NCBI GenBank assembly: GCA_963457665.1
Contig: OY735213.1
Coordinates: 57,650,793 to 57,714,792 of the forward strand
Length of the DNA stretch: 64,000 nucleotides
Direction: 5' to 3'
Source: Thysanoteuthis rhombus
Taxonomy: Eukaryota > Mollusca > Cephalopoda > Oegopsida > Thysanoteuthidae
Shown: piece by piece, positions 35,356-46,403 of the stretch
Layout: each line of letters starts with the position of its first letter
Numbering within the stretch: the first letter of the stretch is position 1
The notes under the pieces: generated by a model
The model's database searches: none
What the model was told of the DNA's origin: nothing
What the model saw: the letters and a program-made list of their open reading frames with translations, nothing else
Position numbers and translations under genes: made by a program

Positions 35356-35513
35356 CTATCAAGCTTGAAAAAATTCCAATTGTTTCTGTTGATTGGTCTC
35401 CATGCAAAGAATGAAATAACAGCTAGATGTACTTAAGTGAGTTTAGCATGGAGTCAAAGAGTTACTTATTGCATAAAAGCTTCTTATGCACTTTTTTCTT
35501 TTCAATGAAATGT
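35356..35513 (+). repeat. Direct repeat G, copy 2
   Basis: A 158-bp partner of 34305-34458, 1.05 kb apart in the same orientation. Both copies begin CTATCAAGCTTG and end AATGAAATGT. This copy is not flanked by family A sequence. Confidence 0.9.
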
Positions 35514-36039
35514 AGATCAATTGTATGTGCAAATTGATTCAGGAAACAAAAAATATCTAATTTATCCTATTGAGTCTGAAAGCTAAAAGTTAAAAAGTGA
35601 AATTTGTTTTCTCTCATCTGTTTTATAATATTCTGTTTTTCTTTTCATTCTTTAAATCAATGCCTTCGATTTAAAATGTGGAAAGTTTTAAATAAATTGT
35701 TACAGACACAAACTAATCTTAAATAATTGCTACTTAGAGAGGACATAGATTGTTGAGAGCTCGGATTGTTCCAGTGACAAGGAAAAATAGATTCTTATTT
35801 CTTTTTCATTGATTCTATTTTAAGTATAAATAGATAGTTCACTGTTATCAGCATTATTGTATTCATCTTTGAATTACTGAAAGCTGAAATGAAATATAAT
35901 TTTGCTGTGATTTTTAGCTGAGTACTAGTGTATCAGTGCTGACAAAAATGATGACAGTTTTATTTTTAGATAACCATAATCATCAAAGATGGCAAAGGGT
36001 TCTAACCATTTTTATAAGTGTATGTGTTTGTTTGCGTAT
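35514..36039. other. Gene-free stretch, nothing recognised
   Basis: AT-rich, CpG-poor, no family likeness. Confidence 0.4.
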
Positions 36040-36165
36040 TCCAGCACTCCTGGCCATACCATTTTGTCTACAGACTTGAAAATCAGCATCAGCACTCCAC
36101 TAGGCCCCTTCTAGAATTTTTTTTTTCTATTTATGGAAAAAAAAAATTTTTTTTCATTTTTGGGG
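36040..36165 (-). repeat. Family B fragment, copy B4
   Basis: On the minus strand it reads 'GGGGCCTAGTGGAGTGCTGA', 'GATTTTCAAGTCTGTAG' and 'AATGGTATGGCCAGGAGTG', matching the part of family B just upstream of its 3' end. It is decayed and short. Confidence 0.45.
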
Positions 36166-37116
36166 CTCCTATTCTGATGGGTTTAATCATAACATCTGAA
36201 TTCTGGAGAAACTAGATGCTTCTAGATGTATTTTTACTCAATTTTAGATGTTTTCCTCTGGAAAAGTGACATCACAAGTAGAATTTGTTCTGACCATATT
36301 CATTCTTCAATGTAATTTTTTTTTACATGATTTCGAATTTCGATGCTACGGTTGTTCAATTATTGACTGTGATGGCTAGTTCTGTTTGTTTTTGTTGCTT
36401 AAGTTCTACCTGCCTGGGCCCGTTCGCTGCTTGACTTGTTAATATTTCAGTGATTATTTGCATCATCCTCAGAACATGTTCTTTACTAAATGATGAATTT
36501 ACGTACAAACACATAAACATTTACCTATACCATGTCATGTTTGTTTACTTTTATGCTTATTTCTGTGTGTATTGTCAAATATATCATGGGCATCTATCTG
36601 TCAAAGCTGAAAATGGATAAAGCAGCCGGGGTAGAAATTAATTATAGGGTAGTGGATTCATCACTATTTAATATCAGAATGTGTTAAACCATGATTAATA
36701 TGAATGATAGCAGATTGGGAGAGCTGTATTCATGCCTTCCCTGATGATATTAGTGCAAAATAAAATGAGCAAGTGGAATTCAAACTATGTGTGCATGTTT
36801 GTATGTTAAGTTATGACTTGATACAACTGCCTTGCATCGCACAAAGCCTTCATCAAATGATTAACCTTAGATCAAGCATAGTTTAAGGGCTGAAACACTA
36901 TTACCACTCAGGGGCACTTTAGCAATACCTCATGATATCTCAATGCTTCATTGGTAATCCATCACAGCTTATTCAGGTGGGTATTTCAGTCAAGTTACAG
37001 CAATCCTCCAATCTAGTATATTGATAAACTCTTAAGTAAAATATGCCGGTTAACAATCTTCCCGAAGATGTTTTTTTTAAATATAATTATTAAGCTTTGT
37101 TAGAACTATAGCAATA
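36166..37116. other. Gene-free stretch, nothing recognised
   Basis: AT-rich, CpG-poor, no motif or repeat family recognised. Confidence 0.4.
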
Positions 37117-37420
37117 AGAATTTATGGCATAGATGAATCATCATAGCCCGTGTGTGTACATGGAGTAGTTATTTAAAATTGTCAAAAATAATAGATCTTT
37201 TATCTAAAATTATCTAAAAAGAAATACCAGCACAGGATTTGGGCATTGTTGGTCCAAGATGACCATGGATACAAAAAAAGCACTTTTTGAAAAAGGTTTC
37301 AAGGTTGTAGCCTTCAAAATTAGTGCCCGGAGACAAAGAGATAAGCAGAGAGAGAAGAATCTGTAGCCCACTTGGTCTAGTTAGCCGATTGTGGGGCTAC
37401 GGTAATCGATAATTAAATAC
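37117..37420 (+). mobile_element. Family B element, copy B5
   Basis: Includes the family's 5' lead (AATCATCATAGCCCGTGTGT), two minisatellite units, the core 'CAGGATTTGGGCATTGTTGG', the 'TTTCAAGGTTGTAGCC' stretch, and the 3' end 'GAATCTGTAGCCCACTTGG'. A conserved 3' extension with 'TTGTGGGGCTACGGTAAT' is shared with B3 and B9. Family A copy A7 begins only about 15 bp farther on. Confidence 0.75.
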
Positions 37421-37434
37421 TAAATAAAGGACTG

Positions 37435-37846
37435 TTTAGTCACTGAGTAGAAACCATCATATGACCAACATCTCATGGCAGCATGATGTGTTAAGGGTGA
37501 TCAATCAAAAAAATAAAAAAAAGGGGTGATCAATGAATAAGTTACTTGTCTCGCTTTTTGTTGGGCAGTGATCTAAAAACAAGCATGAATGCTGTCAAAC
37601 ACACACAAACTAAGGGACCAATTTAGAATAGACCCACATCACAAACTGAACCCCTCCAACTAAAAGCCTATTTAGGGTTGATTTTTCAAAAAACAAAAAA
37701 GATATTTTTTCACAACATGATGAAGAAGAAATATTATCTCCATTGATGTGGTTTAAACACATGATGCATACATACTTAGTCAGCCAGACTGAATTAAAAA
37801 CTGATGAAACCCATGTTGACGGTTTTGGTTGACAGTTTCCAAGAAT
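37435..37846 (+). mobile_element. Family A element, copy A7
   Basis: A nearly complete forward copy. The 5' TTAGTCACTGAGTAGAAACC is followed by GATCAATC/GATCAATG landmarks, 'GGGACCAATTTAGAATAGAC', and 'TGTTGACGGTTTTGGTTGAC' at the 3' end. The 5' terminus reads ACCATCATATGACC where A1 has ACCGTCACGTGACC, a CpG-to-TpG/CpA difference. Confidence 0.8.
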
Positions 37847-38499
37847 CTAGTCGCATAGTCACACAAGTTATATATTTGTATTGTAACAATATGAGCAGAA
37901 TGGTATCCACCAACAAGAAAAAAAGATGTCAGATATTCACCTGTAAGAAATAACGAAGTAAGATAATCTCAGGCATCAAAGCCTTGTAAGAAATCAATAC
38001 ATCAGAATGCATGTATCTATGAACAAGAGGTTGGCATCATCATATGAGATTAGTTAGCATAGGGAATAACTGAGGATGACCCCATTGTAGGGGTCATATC
38101 AAGTATTTAAGACTTAACCACATGGTGAATTGAATGTTTGATCTGATGTGGCTGGCTATGAGGGATTGCAATAACAAAAGTGTAATGCAACCTTAGAAGA
38201 ACAAGTTATTTTATTCAAGGAAAATATAAATTGTGTTTGTTTGAGTCCTCATATAGTTTTAATATGTCTTTGTAAGCTGTGTATCCATGTACTGTTTTAG
38301 TGTATTGTTTGAGGGTAAAGATTTAGATGTGTATGTAAGGTAAAATCTTTATCATTAGAGTGATTGCAAAGTACAATCAGATGAGGTTACTTACGTTATG
38401 TTGTGACCGTAACAAATATGGACCACAGCTTTACACACTCTTGGGGGTATGTGATTGGTTTGGAGTCCCCCATAAAAAAGAGAAAAAGAGGGAAAAAGC
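37847..38499. other. Gene-free stretch, nothing recognised
   Basis: No protein motif, terminal repeat or tandem array recognised. Confidence 0.4.
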
Positions 38500-38690
38500 C
38501 GGATGCATCACTTTTTATAATCTGGGACTTTTTAGGGTCGGAACAAGATGTGATGTCAGAAGACACTTATTTTGACACTGTAATTTCTAAGCTAGATGAT
38601 CACTACATATCTACTTCTCTTGAGACATATCTTTATTTTAGTTGTTTTATCTCATCAACAGTTGCGTCTCTGTGAAGAGTTTGAAATTTA
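38500..38690 (+). mobile_element. Possible LTR-retrotransposon gag remnant (Gypsy-like)
   Basis: A short plus-strand stretch resembles the N-terminal part of Gypsy-type gag proteins, in the region with 'YFDTVISKLDDHYI', where such proteins often have 'YxxAxxKLDxYF'. No LTRs, protease or polymerase are visible nearby. It is an old, broken fragment. Confidence 0.35.
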
Positions 38691-38909
38691 GTCAAAAACT
38701 CTTTACTAGTTCTTTCTCCAGTCAAAGACTCTTATTTTGGGGGGAAAATTCCCTTTTTTTTTTCTTTTCGTGCTTCTGGTTATTTTTCCTTTTTTATGTG
38801 ATTTTCTCCATCTTTTACTTTTTAAATTTTCACCCTCTCCCTTCTATCACACCCTCCTTCCCTTTCCTCACTCTTTCTTTTCATCCTTTTTATACTGTCT
38901 GCTGCTTTT

Positions 38910-39350
38910 TTAGAAACAATCAACTAAAACTGTCAACATAGGTTTCTTCAGTATTCAAGTTGGTCTGGTTGGCTGGCTATGGTATAAAGGCCCCACGAAT
39001 GGAGCTGGAGGGTGAAAAATTTAAACACTTTCTCCTTATTATGTCTACAAGAAAGTTTTTTTGCTTTTCAGAAATTTCCTTCCTAAATAGGTTTTTAGTG
39101 TGGAGTCCAATTCTTAAAGTGAGCTTATGCTAAATTAGTTTCTTATTTTTTTGCCAGCAGCATTCATGGTTGTCTTATGAATATTCTGACTTTTTTTTAT
39201 TGATCACTACTTGACAAAAGGCAAAAGAAGTAACTTATTCATTGATCACTCTTTTTCCCAATTTTTTTTCATTGATCACCCCTAATATATTATCTTGCCA
39301 AAAGTTGTTGGTCACAAGTTGGTTTCTACTTAGTGACTAACCAGACCGGT
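38910..39350 (-). mobile_element. Family A element, copy A8
   Basis: A complete-looking reverse copy. The 3' end starts at TTAGAAACAATCAACTAAAA. Inverted landmarks include 'GGAGCTGGAGGGTGAAAAAT' and 'TGATCACTACTTGACAAAAG'. The 5' end is at TTAGTGACTAACCAGACCGG. Confidence 0.75.
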
Positions 39351-40144
39351 TCTTCTTTCTTCTTTTTTTTTCCTGTTTTTCCTCTTCTTTTTGGTAACAG
39401 TTGCTCTCTTCAATTCCACCACAAAAGTTTCTTATCATAGTTGCTTAAGGAACTATAATAGCCCTAAATTAGATTTTTTTTGTCAATCAGCCCAAACCCC
39501 TTCAGGCACTCACAATCCACTCGCCAGGGCTAATCCCTCTCCCATGACCACATACTCATTAATTTCGTCATTTAACCTCCCCCTTCCACTTCTACCACTT
39601 AATTTTCTCCCCAGCCACCAACTGTTTACTTATATCCACCCTGCTTAACCAACACTTGACCTTAGAGCAAAAACATTACTTATTCATTGAATTTGATTTT
39701 TCCATTTATTTAATTTCTTTGGTGCAAAGTTTCTTCCCTATTTTGTTGCCAAATGTAAATTTCCCTTCAGCAAAAAATGTTAGCCTAAATCGGTGGCCAT
39801 TTTGTCCAGCAGCCTCTTTCTAGACCTCTAGCTCTGCTCTTCCCTGCCTCCGTCTCTTGTACAAAGTGAGAAGATCTGATTAGTGATTGGCTGTTATCTT
39901 ATCAGGGAAGACTTTGTTATGGAGAATTGGTTCTAGTCTGCTTGAATTTTCCTAATTGATTTATGAATCGACAAGATCACAGAAAAATTATTTCCAATGT
40001 GGTCATATAATAACTCTGTTTTCTTTCATTTATTTCTTTGACTAGGAAAATCTTTACAGCATGACATTGCCTTTTGGCTCTACAGAATGCACACATTTGT
40101 TAAAGTATGGACAGATGATAGTATGTTCATTTTTATCTAGGAAA
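39351..40144. other. Gene-free stretch, nothing recognised
   Basis: C/T-rich patch at 39355-39400; otherwise no motif or family. Confidence 0.4.
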
Positions 40145-40680
40145 TCTGAGAATTTCATTTTCGGTGTCAGGATTATAATGTGGTATTATTATGATGGGAA
40201 ACCACCATAATTTCGATTTTAGTGTCCAGAATACAATGTGATGTGATTATGTTGGAAAATCTCAAAAGATTTGAATTTTGGGGTCCAAAATACTATGTTA
40301 TTTAGTTTCATTGAAAAACCACCATAAATTCATTTCTGATGTTTAGAACACAATTTATATGATTATATTGGAAAACCACAAAAATTTTAATTTATGTGTC
40401 CAGTGTCCAATGTGGTATGATCATGTTGGAAAATCACAAACATTTCAATCTATGTGTCCAGATACAATGTGATGTGATTATATTAGAGAACTGCAAACAT
40501 TTCAATTCAAGTGTCCACAATACAATGTAGTATGATTATGTTGGAGAACCACAAAAATTTCAATTTAGGTAGACAGTGTACAATGTGATATGATTATGTT
40601 GGAAAACCTCAAAAATTCCAATTTAGGTGTCCAGATACAATGTGATATGATTATGTTGGAAAACCGCAGAAATAAAATTT
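40145..40680 (+). repeat. Minisatellite of about 58 bp, nine units
   Basis: Diverged units such as GTGTCCAGATACAATGTGAT followed by GTGATTATGTTGGAAAAC, CACAAA and CATTTCAATTTAG. Nine starts can be counted (GTGTCAGG, GTGTCCAG, GGGTCCAA, GATGTTTA and so on). Later units (40500-40680) are more alike than earlier ones. Confidence 0.9.
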
Positions 40681-41786
40681 GAAAAAATTGCTGATATTCA
40701 GATTTTGACGGAGTTCTAACCAAAGGCATTCTCTATTCTGTGATTAATGAATCTGAGAGGCAATGAGATGTAGATTTGCTGTGGGCATGTGAGAATGAAA
40801 GATAGCTAAAGCTTGATGGATTATATTGGAAAAATCTCAGAAAGGAGATAAAGATTAAGTCAACTTATCCAAGATTTGATAAGAAAAAATTCTGTTTGAG
40901 AAGCACATCAGCATCACACAACCAAAATAATCGAGGTAGTCGGAGGATTTAATTATCTGAATATCATTGGACACAGTTCTTGGATCTTTTTGGAGTGTAA
41001 GATGGTTGATTGAATAGATGGAAAGAAAAAAAAGTATCCAAAATATGACTTTGGGGCTCAGCACAGTCACTTTCATTCATATATATCTATATACTCATTG
41101 TAATATATAACTGAAGTTTATTGAAAATAAAAAGAAGGTTTTGTGGGTTTTTTTCTATTCTATGTTCTCAAATGATATCACTCTCAATAATTGGTGTTAT
41201 CATCATTCTTCCATTTGGCTACTATTGATGAGTGGCTTATTGGAGCCCATTTTTTTAGAAATCATTTCTCATTGCTTTCCCAGCCAACTCAACTATCCTT
41301 CACTGTCAAAACAGGGACTATACACAAGTAAAAGTCATAAAATAATTATATGTTATAATGTTTGGAAAAAATCATGTTATCAAATTTCAATTATGTTTGC
41401 ACATGATGAAAAAATACTATCATTCACATTGTCGAGAACTTCATGTCTAGTAGTATTCTTTATGAAAAAAATGAGTCTTCTTCTTGCTTGGTTCAAATTT
41501 GAATTTTTTACATGGGAAAATACCCAAACATTGTAATAAGTGGCATAACACTGTCTGTAATGAAAATACTGGTTTTAGCAAGTGTATGCCAACACTGTAA
41601 AACATTTTTCCTTTGGCTTTGAATGCTATAAATCTTTTTCTCTCCAGGATCCTTGAGTAGTGTAATATATTCAGCAAGACAATGTAACAAAATTGGATCA
41701 TGGCTTGTACAATCAAAGGACATATCTCTCATATTTTGTAACATTATCTTTCAGGTTCTTATGATGCTTATGATGTTCTTTGCAAT
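40681..41786. other. Gene-free stretch, nothing recognised
   Basis: Several short frames (41141-41536, 41447-41744) without recognisable domains. No repeats were recognised. Confidence 0.4.
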
Positions 41787-41985
41787 ATGACCAGTCCATT
41801 GCCATTTTAGTTTTCTAATGGTATCTATGATGTCTCTGACTTCTGTTCTTTCTCTTATGTACTGTGCTGTCTTGTGATCTCTCTATATGATGTTGAGCAT
41901 AATTCTCTTGAGCACATTGCATGATTCTCAGCTTGAGGGTCAGTCTTTTGGATAGGTTCCATGTTTTAGCTCCATGGATGATCTC
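41787..41985 (-). mobile_element. RTE-like LINE, fragment L6
   Basis: Minus strand reads 'KTWNLSKRLTLKLRIMQCAQ', then 'HHIERSQDSTVHKRKNRSQR'. Another frame of the same stretch fits 'RDHKTAQYIRER' and 'IRKLKWQWTGHIAK'. A short internal piece of the C-terminal region with neither end. Confidence 0.75.
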
Positions 41986-42189
41986 AAATAATGTATTGAG
42001 TTCCTTCATTTGAACAAGACTTTTTCAGCAATGAAAATCTTCTCTCTTTGAACCTCTTCTTCTTCTGACATTTCAAATCCTTATAAAATTCACAGATAAA
42101 ATAGGAGTATTTAGTCATTGGTTAAAAAAAATCGAGGGAGACAATTACTAAAATCATGATAAATGCATTTACATGTGTGATCACAGGTA

Positions 42190-42480
42190 GTCACTTTGGA
42201 TCAAGTGGCAGCAAGTTTCTTCAGATTTCTAGCACCTTCTTCAGCACTTTTGCTGACACCAGCATTATTTCAGTCAACCTTTCCCAGTTTTACCTCTTGT
42301 GATTTAAGCGAGGTTTCAAGTGCAACAATTTTTATTGGCATAACAGTAACACTTATGTTTCAGTTCCAAAGTTCTTTGAACAAACTCCTTTCTTTTTCCT
42401 TCTTGGTTTGTGATGCCAGAACAGCAACATTCACAATCAGAATCTGTTTTTCTTGTTCACAACATTTAGGTCTGATTTCC
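42190..42480 (-). mobile_element. REase-domain LINE, 3' fragment
   Basis: Minus strand reads 'CEQEKQILIVNVAVLASQTK', 'FKELWN.NISVTVMPIKIVA' and 'LETSLKSQEVKLGK'. This follows the C-terminus seen at 21.1-21.5 kb ('CQLIDVVVPAD...MKLMVVPIIVGALGTLPKTL'). It is more diverged, with stops. Likely a second, older member of the same LINE group. Confidence 0.5.
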
Positions 42481-42573
42481 ATCCCTTGATGGAGTGGTTG
42501 GCTTGGATCTCAAAGTCCCAGGCTTGCTTGGCTCTTTGAGGGACCCCACCTTGCCCCCTTCCAACATCTAGTG

Positions 42574-42600
42574 CAGTGGTTCTCAACCTGGGGACCTTGG
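42574..42600 (+). repeat. hAT-type terminal repeat, orphan end
   Basis: CAGTGGTTCTCAACCTGGGG followed by ACCTTGG is a textbook hAT terminal sequence. I could not find the matching right end within several kilobases, so only one end is supported. Confidence 0.45.
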
Positions 42601-43194
42601 ACCCCTGAGGATCCAGAAAGGTATTACTTGGCGTTTGAGGTCAATGACTTTTCAAAAGCTCGAGATTTGAGTGCAGATGGGGGTAAAGGCTTAGCTCCTG
42701 GAGGGGCCCCCTCAAACATTTAATGAAAATTATTTCTCTTTGCACCAATTTTTTTTAGTTTTATTTGATTAATTATAAATTAAGCCTTTGACCGGGGGAA
42801 AAATGAGATTATATCCATATTTTGATTGCTCTTAATCTGGAAAAAAAGGGGATTGCATTTATATTGTTCATTCTGATCCATCAATTTCCATTATCTTTTA
42901 AAATATCAGATGCGTACTTTTATGTTCCACCTATTCAGAGACCCTTAATCCCTTTATTGCCAGCGGTAATCTTTTCCTTTACTTTTTCCCAATCTCTTGT
43001 CTTCAAATTAATCAGACATCTATACTCACTTTGCAAATAATGACCTGTTATCCTTGCATCTTATATCACAGCTTTTGTCGCTGATAACCTTCACCTCTTC
43101 TTGAAACATTGAAGGACCTCTACATTCATCTTATGTTTGAATTGATTGCATATCTATGCTATCCTTAATACCTGTAAATACTATAGCACTGTTG
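42601..43194. other. Gene-free stretch, little recognised
   Basis: Possibly the body of the hAT element whose left end is at 42574. No transposase motif was recognised. Confidence 0.35.
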
Positions 43195-43465
43195 TTCTGA
43201 ATAATTATATTCTGGCTTTTATTCTGCACTGAAAGCCAAATTCTATAACCTCATATTCTGGCCTTCATTCTGCACTGAAGGCCTAATTCTATAACTTAAT
43301 ATTCTTGCCATTATTCTACACTGAAGGCCAAATTCTATTGCTTCATAATCTGACCTTTTATTCAACAAAGAAAGACAAATTCTGTAACTTCATATTCTAG
43401 CCTTCATTCTACACAGAAGGCCGAATTCTATAACTTTATATTCTGGCCTTCATTCTACACTATTA
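43195..43465 (+). repeat. Minisatellite of about 47 bp, six units
   Basis: Units combine TATTCTGGCCTTCATTCTGC, ACTGAAGGCC and AAATTCTATAACTTCA. A lone similar unit lies at 44212-44255 (AATTCTATACATTTATATTC then TAGCC), about 0.75 kb beyond the array. Confidence 0.9.
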
Positions 43466-44634
43466 TTGCTATTATTTATTTCATTCTATTATAGATCTAA
43501 CAATGGAAAAGTTATTCATACCTCCACTTGATTGAAAAAAAACTGCCCAATAACCTCTTTGAGACACTTTGTCTCCTGAACGCATAACCAGGAACTGCAG
43601 GCTCATCTGGTAAAGAGTTTAAGGACTTGTCAAGTTTTTCTTTGAATTAATTTTTTCTTTTGACACCAGTAATGTTATTGATACATGACAGTGAACCATT
43701 GAAAAATTTAGGACAGCATGTGGCAAGGCCATTTCCTCTCTCACTTGTCACTTTGCAAGTGTTTTTCTGTTCTTTTAGAGGGATTTTAAAACAATTTCCA
43801 CCGTGCCTATCACCAAGTCTGGTCTCAACTTGGTTCACAGTAAAATTTGGAGCCATGACTTCCAGGACTTTCCAGATTTAGATTATGGAGTACCTTTCAT
43901 GTCTTCAATGAATGGATTGAAGTTTCAGGTACTCTCTCCCAATATGTTTCACTTCCGTAATGAATGAAGTAAAAGTTCTCTGTATCTCCTTGACTTGGTT
44001 AGATTGTTTTTGGTTTTAGGGACACATTGATTGGGAGCAATTTTCTAGCCTTGGTAAAATCAGTGTTTTATTTAGCATAAGCAGATCCAGTTTTAAATGT
44101 TCTGTGAATCCATCCCATAGGACTTCTACACTTTCTAGCCAATGAAAAAGTATGTTCAGAGAAAATTAAATCATAGTGTATTATCACACTCAGGTCTCTG
44201 GTATGATTGCAAAATTCTATACATTTATATTCTAGCCTTTATTCTAATTATCAGATTGAACCATCCAAATGACAGCATTACTAAAATCATCTAGAATACA
44301 GAGGAGAGTTCTGTAGTATTAGGGAGACTTGCTGACTTGATTTCTGGTGAAAACCACCAGTTATCACTTGTGTGAAAACTCAATGAGTGAAAATAATTCA
44401 GGCCATAGTACTTTTGAAGTATCTTGAAGGGAATGCTGGATATTTGAAACGACCTGTTGTCATTCACTCCCCAGCAAAAACAACCGAACATCTGGTGTGA
44501 ATTTTGTTAGATGAGGTGTACAAATCATTAGTTATGGTTGAATTATTTCTCTCTTCTCTATACGTTCATTCATTCACAATGTTTTGGCTGTGTACCCTCC
44601 AGCCTTTGTCGGGTGTTCTTGGTTCAAGAATGTG
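43466..44634. other. Gene-free stretch with one stray minisatellite unit
   Basis: Apart from the stray unit at 44212-44255, nothing was recognised. The frames at 43647-43881 and 44291-44491 have no family likeness. Confidence 0.4.
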
Positions 44635-45440
44635 GAAAGAGTAAAAAGGAAACAGAAAAGTAGAAGAGAGAAAAAAGGGGGATGGGAAGAGTGAAACCGA
44701 AAGAGAAAAATAGAGAGAAAAAGAAAGAAAAAATTGATGAAGGGAAAAGTAGAAAAATGGCAAAAGTAAGAGAAAAAGAAGAATAAAAGGATGAAAAAGA
44801 AAGAAAAAATGGGTAAATTTGAGAGAAAAATAAAAGAAAGAAAAAGGAGGGAAATGGGAGGAGTAAAAAAGAAAAATAGAAGAAGAAAAAGAAAAAGAAA
44901 AGCAGAAGGAAAAAAAAGAAAGAGGAAATAGTAAAAGTAAAAAACAACAAAAATAAAAGGAAGAAAAAGGAGAAAAATGGGGAAAGTGGAAAAGAAAGAG
45001 AAAAAGAAGGAAAAAGAGAAAAAGAAGAAAAAGAAAGAGAAAAATGGGAAAAGTGATAAAAAAATATGAAAATTGAAGAAATAAAAAGGCAAAAAATGAG
45101 AAAAGTAAAGAAAGAAGAAAATAGTAGAAAGAAAAAAGAAAGAGAAAAACATAAGAAAGAAAAAGAAAGAGAAAAATAGAGGAAAGAAAAAAGAGAAAAA
45201 TAGAAGAAAAGAAAAAAGAGAGAAAAGTAAAAAAAAGAGCGAAAAAAATAGAAAAAAGGAAAAGAAAGAGAACAATAGAAGAAAGGAAAAGAAAGAGACT
45301 AAAGAAAGTTAGAAAAAGAAAGAGAATCATAGAAGAAAAAATAGAGGCAAAAATGGGAGAAGCAAGAGAAAAAGAAGAAAAATCGAAAGAAACAAAAAGA
45401 GGAAAAATGAAAGAGAAAAAAGAAAATAAAGAAAGAGTTC
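44635..45440 (+). repeat. Polypurine (GAAA-rich) tract, about 0.8 kb
   Basis: Nearly all A and G on the plus strand, with irregular AGAAAAAGAAAGA units. The 254- and 233-codon minus-strand frames rich in Phe, Ser and Leu come from this composition and are not genes. Confidence 0.95.
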
Positions 45441-45805
45441 TGATTAGAGTTCTAAACGAATTTCAATTTGAAAGCAGTGATACAATTATCATTAGAATTA
45501 AGTATGAAGAGAATACAAAAGAAGGTTTTTCTTGTCATGGTAGATGTTAACAACAATCAAAGAAATGCAGGTGTAAAAAAAGAAACTAAATGTAACTGAG
45601 GTGGTTGAGGTAAAAATGTTGATCGTCTTAATGGTGGTTGTGGTGAAGTTTGAGGATGTTCTTAATGGTTGTTCATTAATGGTTGTAACAGATGAGACAG
45701 AAAACAGAAATAACATTGCATTCAAGACATAAATGCTGAGTTATAATCACGTCCAACTTTTTGCACTTCTATTTGAATGACCCCTAAATATCACTCAGTT
45801 GTCAT
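45441..45805. other. Gene-free stretch, nothing recognised
   Basis: A short GGTTGTGGT-like repetition at 45600-45680; no motif. Confidence 0.4.
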
Positions 45806-46095
45806 CCTTTTAGAATCCATCATCGGACATAGACAGTTCCCAAAATTTGCCAGATCTTTCTGTAATGGGTGTAGCAGAGCCAGTACTTTTTGAATTTGTG
45901 TAGTTCATCACGCCATCTCATATTTCTTCTCTGGAGATCATATCTGAAATTGTGGATGGCAAAAAATAGAATTATGTGACAAACTAAACAAGTTTAAAAA
46001 GCATTGGCTCCACAATGTCAATGATAGAGAAATCTGGGGAACCTTGAGGAAGGTCTATGTTCAACTATGGATACTAAAAAGCCGATGATGATAAA
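45806..46095. mobile_element. Two RTE-like LINE 3' ends head to head (L7)
   Basis: The left arm (about 45806-45940) is the LINE 3' end in reverse: CATCATCGGACATAGACAGT followed by TCCCAAAATTTGCCAGATCT. The right arm (about 45950-46095) is the same 3' region forward: AGAAATCTGGGGAACCTTGA, 'AAGGTCTATGTTCAACTATG' and the tail CCGATGATGAT. Both arms cover the same consensus region, so they form an imperfect palindrome of about 130-bp arms. Confidence 0.75.
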
Positions 46096-46365
46096 AAAAT
46101 CTTTTTAGACTTACACCAATTGTGAAAATGAAATGAATAAGACAAAACCATTTCTGTAGTCAATGAATAAAACTTTTATATCAGCATCTTGATATATATA
46201 ACTCATCACTCTTTTTTATCTATTGTTGAAAGGGTGAAGATCTCACAATAGATGGTGATAAAATCACTAGATTGTCAACCCTATGGTAGAAGCGGGACAG
46301 ACATAATACCAGTACTGGACATGTTCAAGGCTCACATTTTAGAGTACTTGGAAAGATTTATGCTG
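46096..46365. other. Short gene-free stretch
   Basis: No motif recognised; may be the left part of the hAT element ending at 46403. Confidence 0.35.
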
Positions 46366-46369
46366 CACA

Positions 46370-46403
46370 CTATTGTGCCGTGGCACACATTTCGAGAACC
46401 ACT
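46370..46403 (-). repeat. hAT-type terminal repeat, orphan right end
   Basis: Reverse-complemented, the sequence reads AGTGGTTCTCGAAATGTGTG then CCACGGCAC, the classic end of hAT elements close to the ZBED5-like type. The matching left end was not found, so the element is probably truncated. Confidence 0.5.

Noticed and set aside
41447-41744. Overlapping minus-strand frames of 89 and 78 codons
   Set aside because: No recognisable domain; both are open in the same stretch, which is expected in AT-rich DNA.
42822-43040. Possible DIRS-like retroelement polymerase fragment
   Set aside because: Only a short resemblance around an aspartate-alanine-tyrosine phrase; no flanking parts or repeats, so it may be chance.
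44566-45330. 254-codon minus-strand open frame rich in Phe, Leu and Ser
   Set aside because: It is the translation of a polypurine tract; two overlapping frames are also open and there is no domain pattern.
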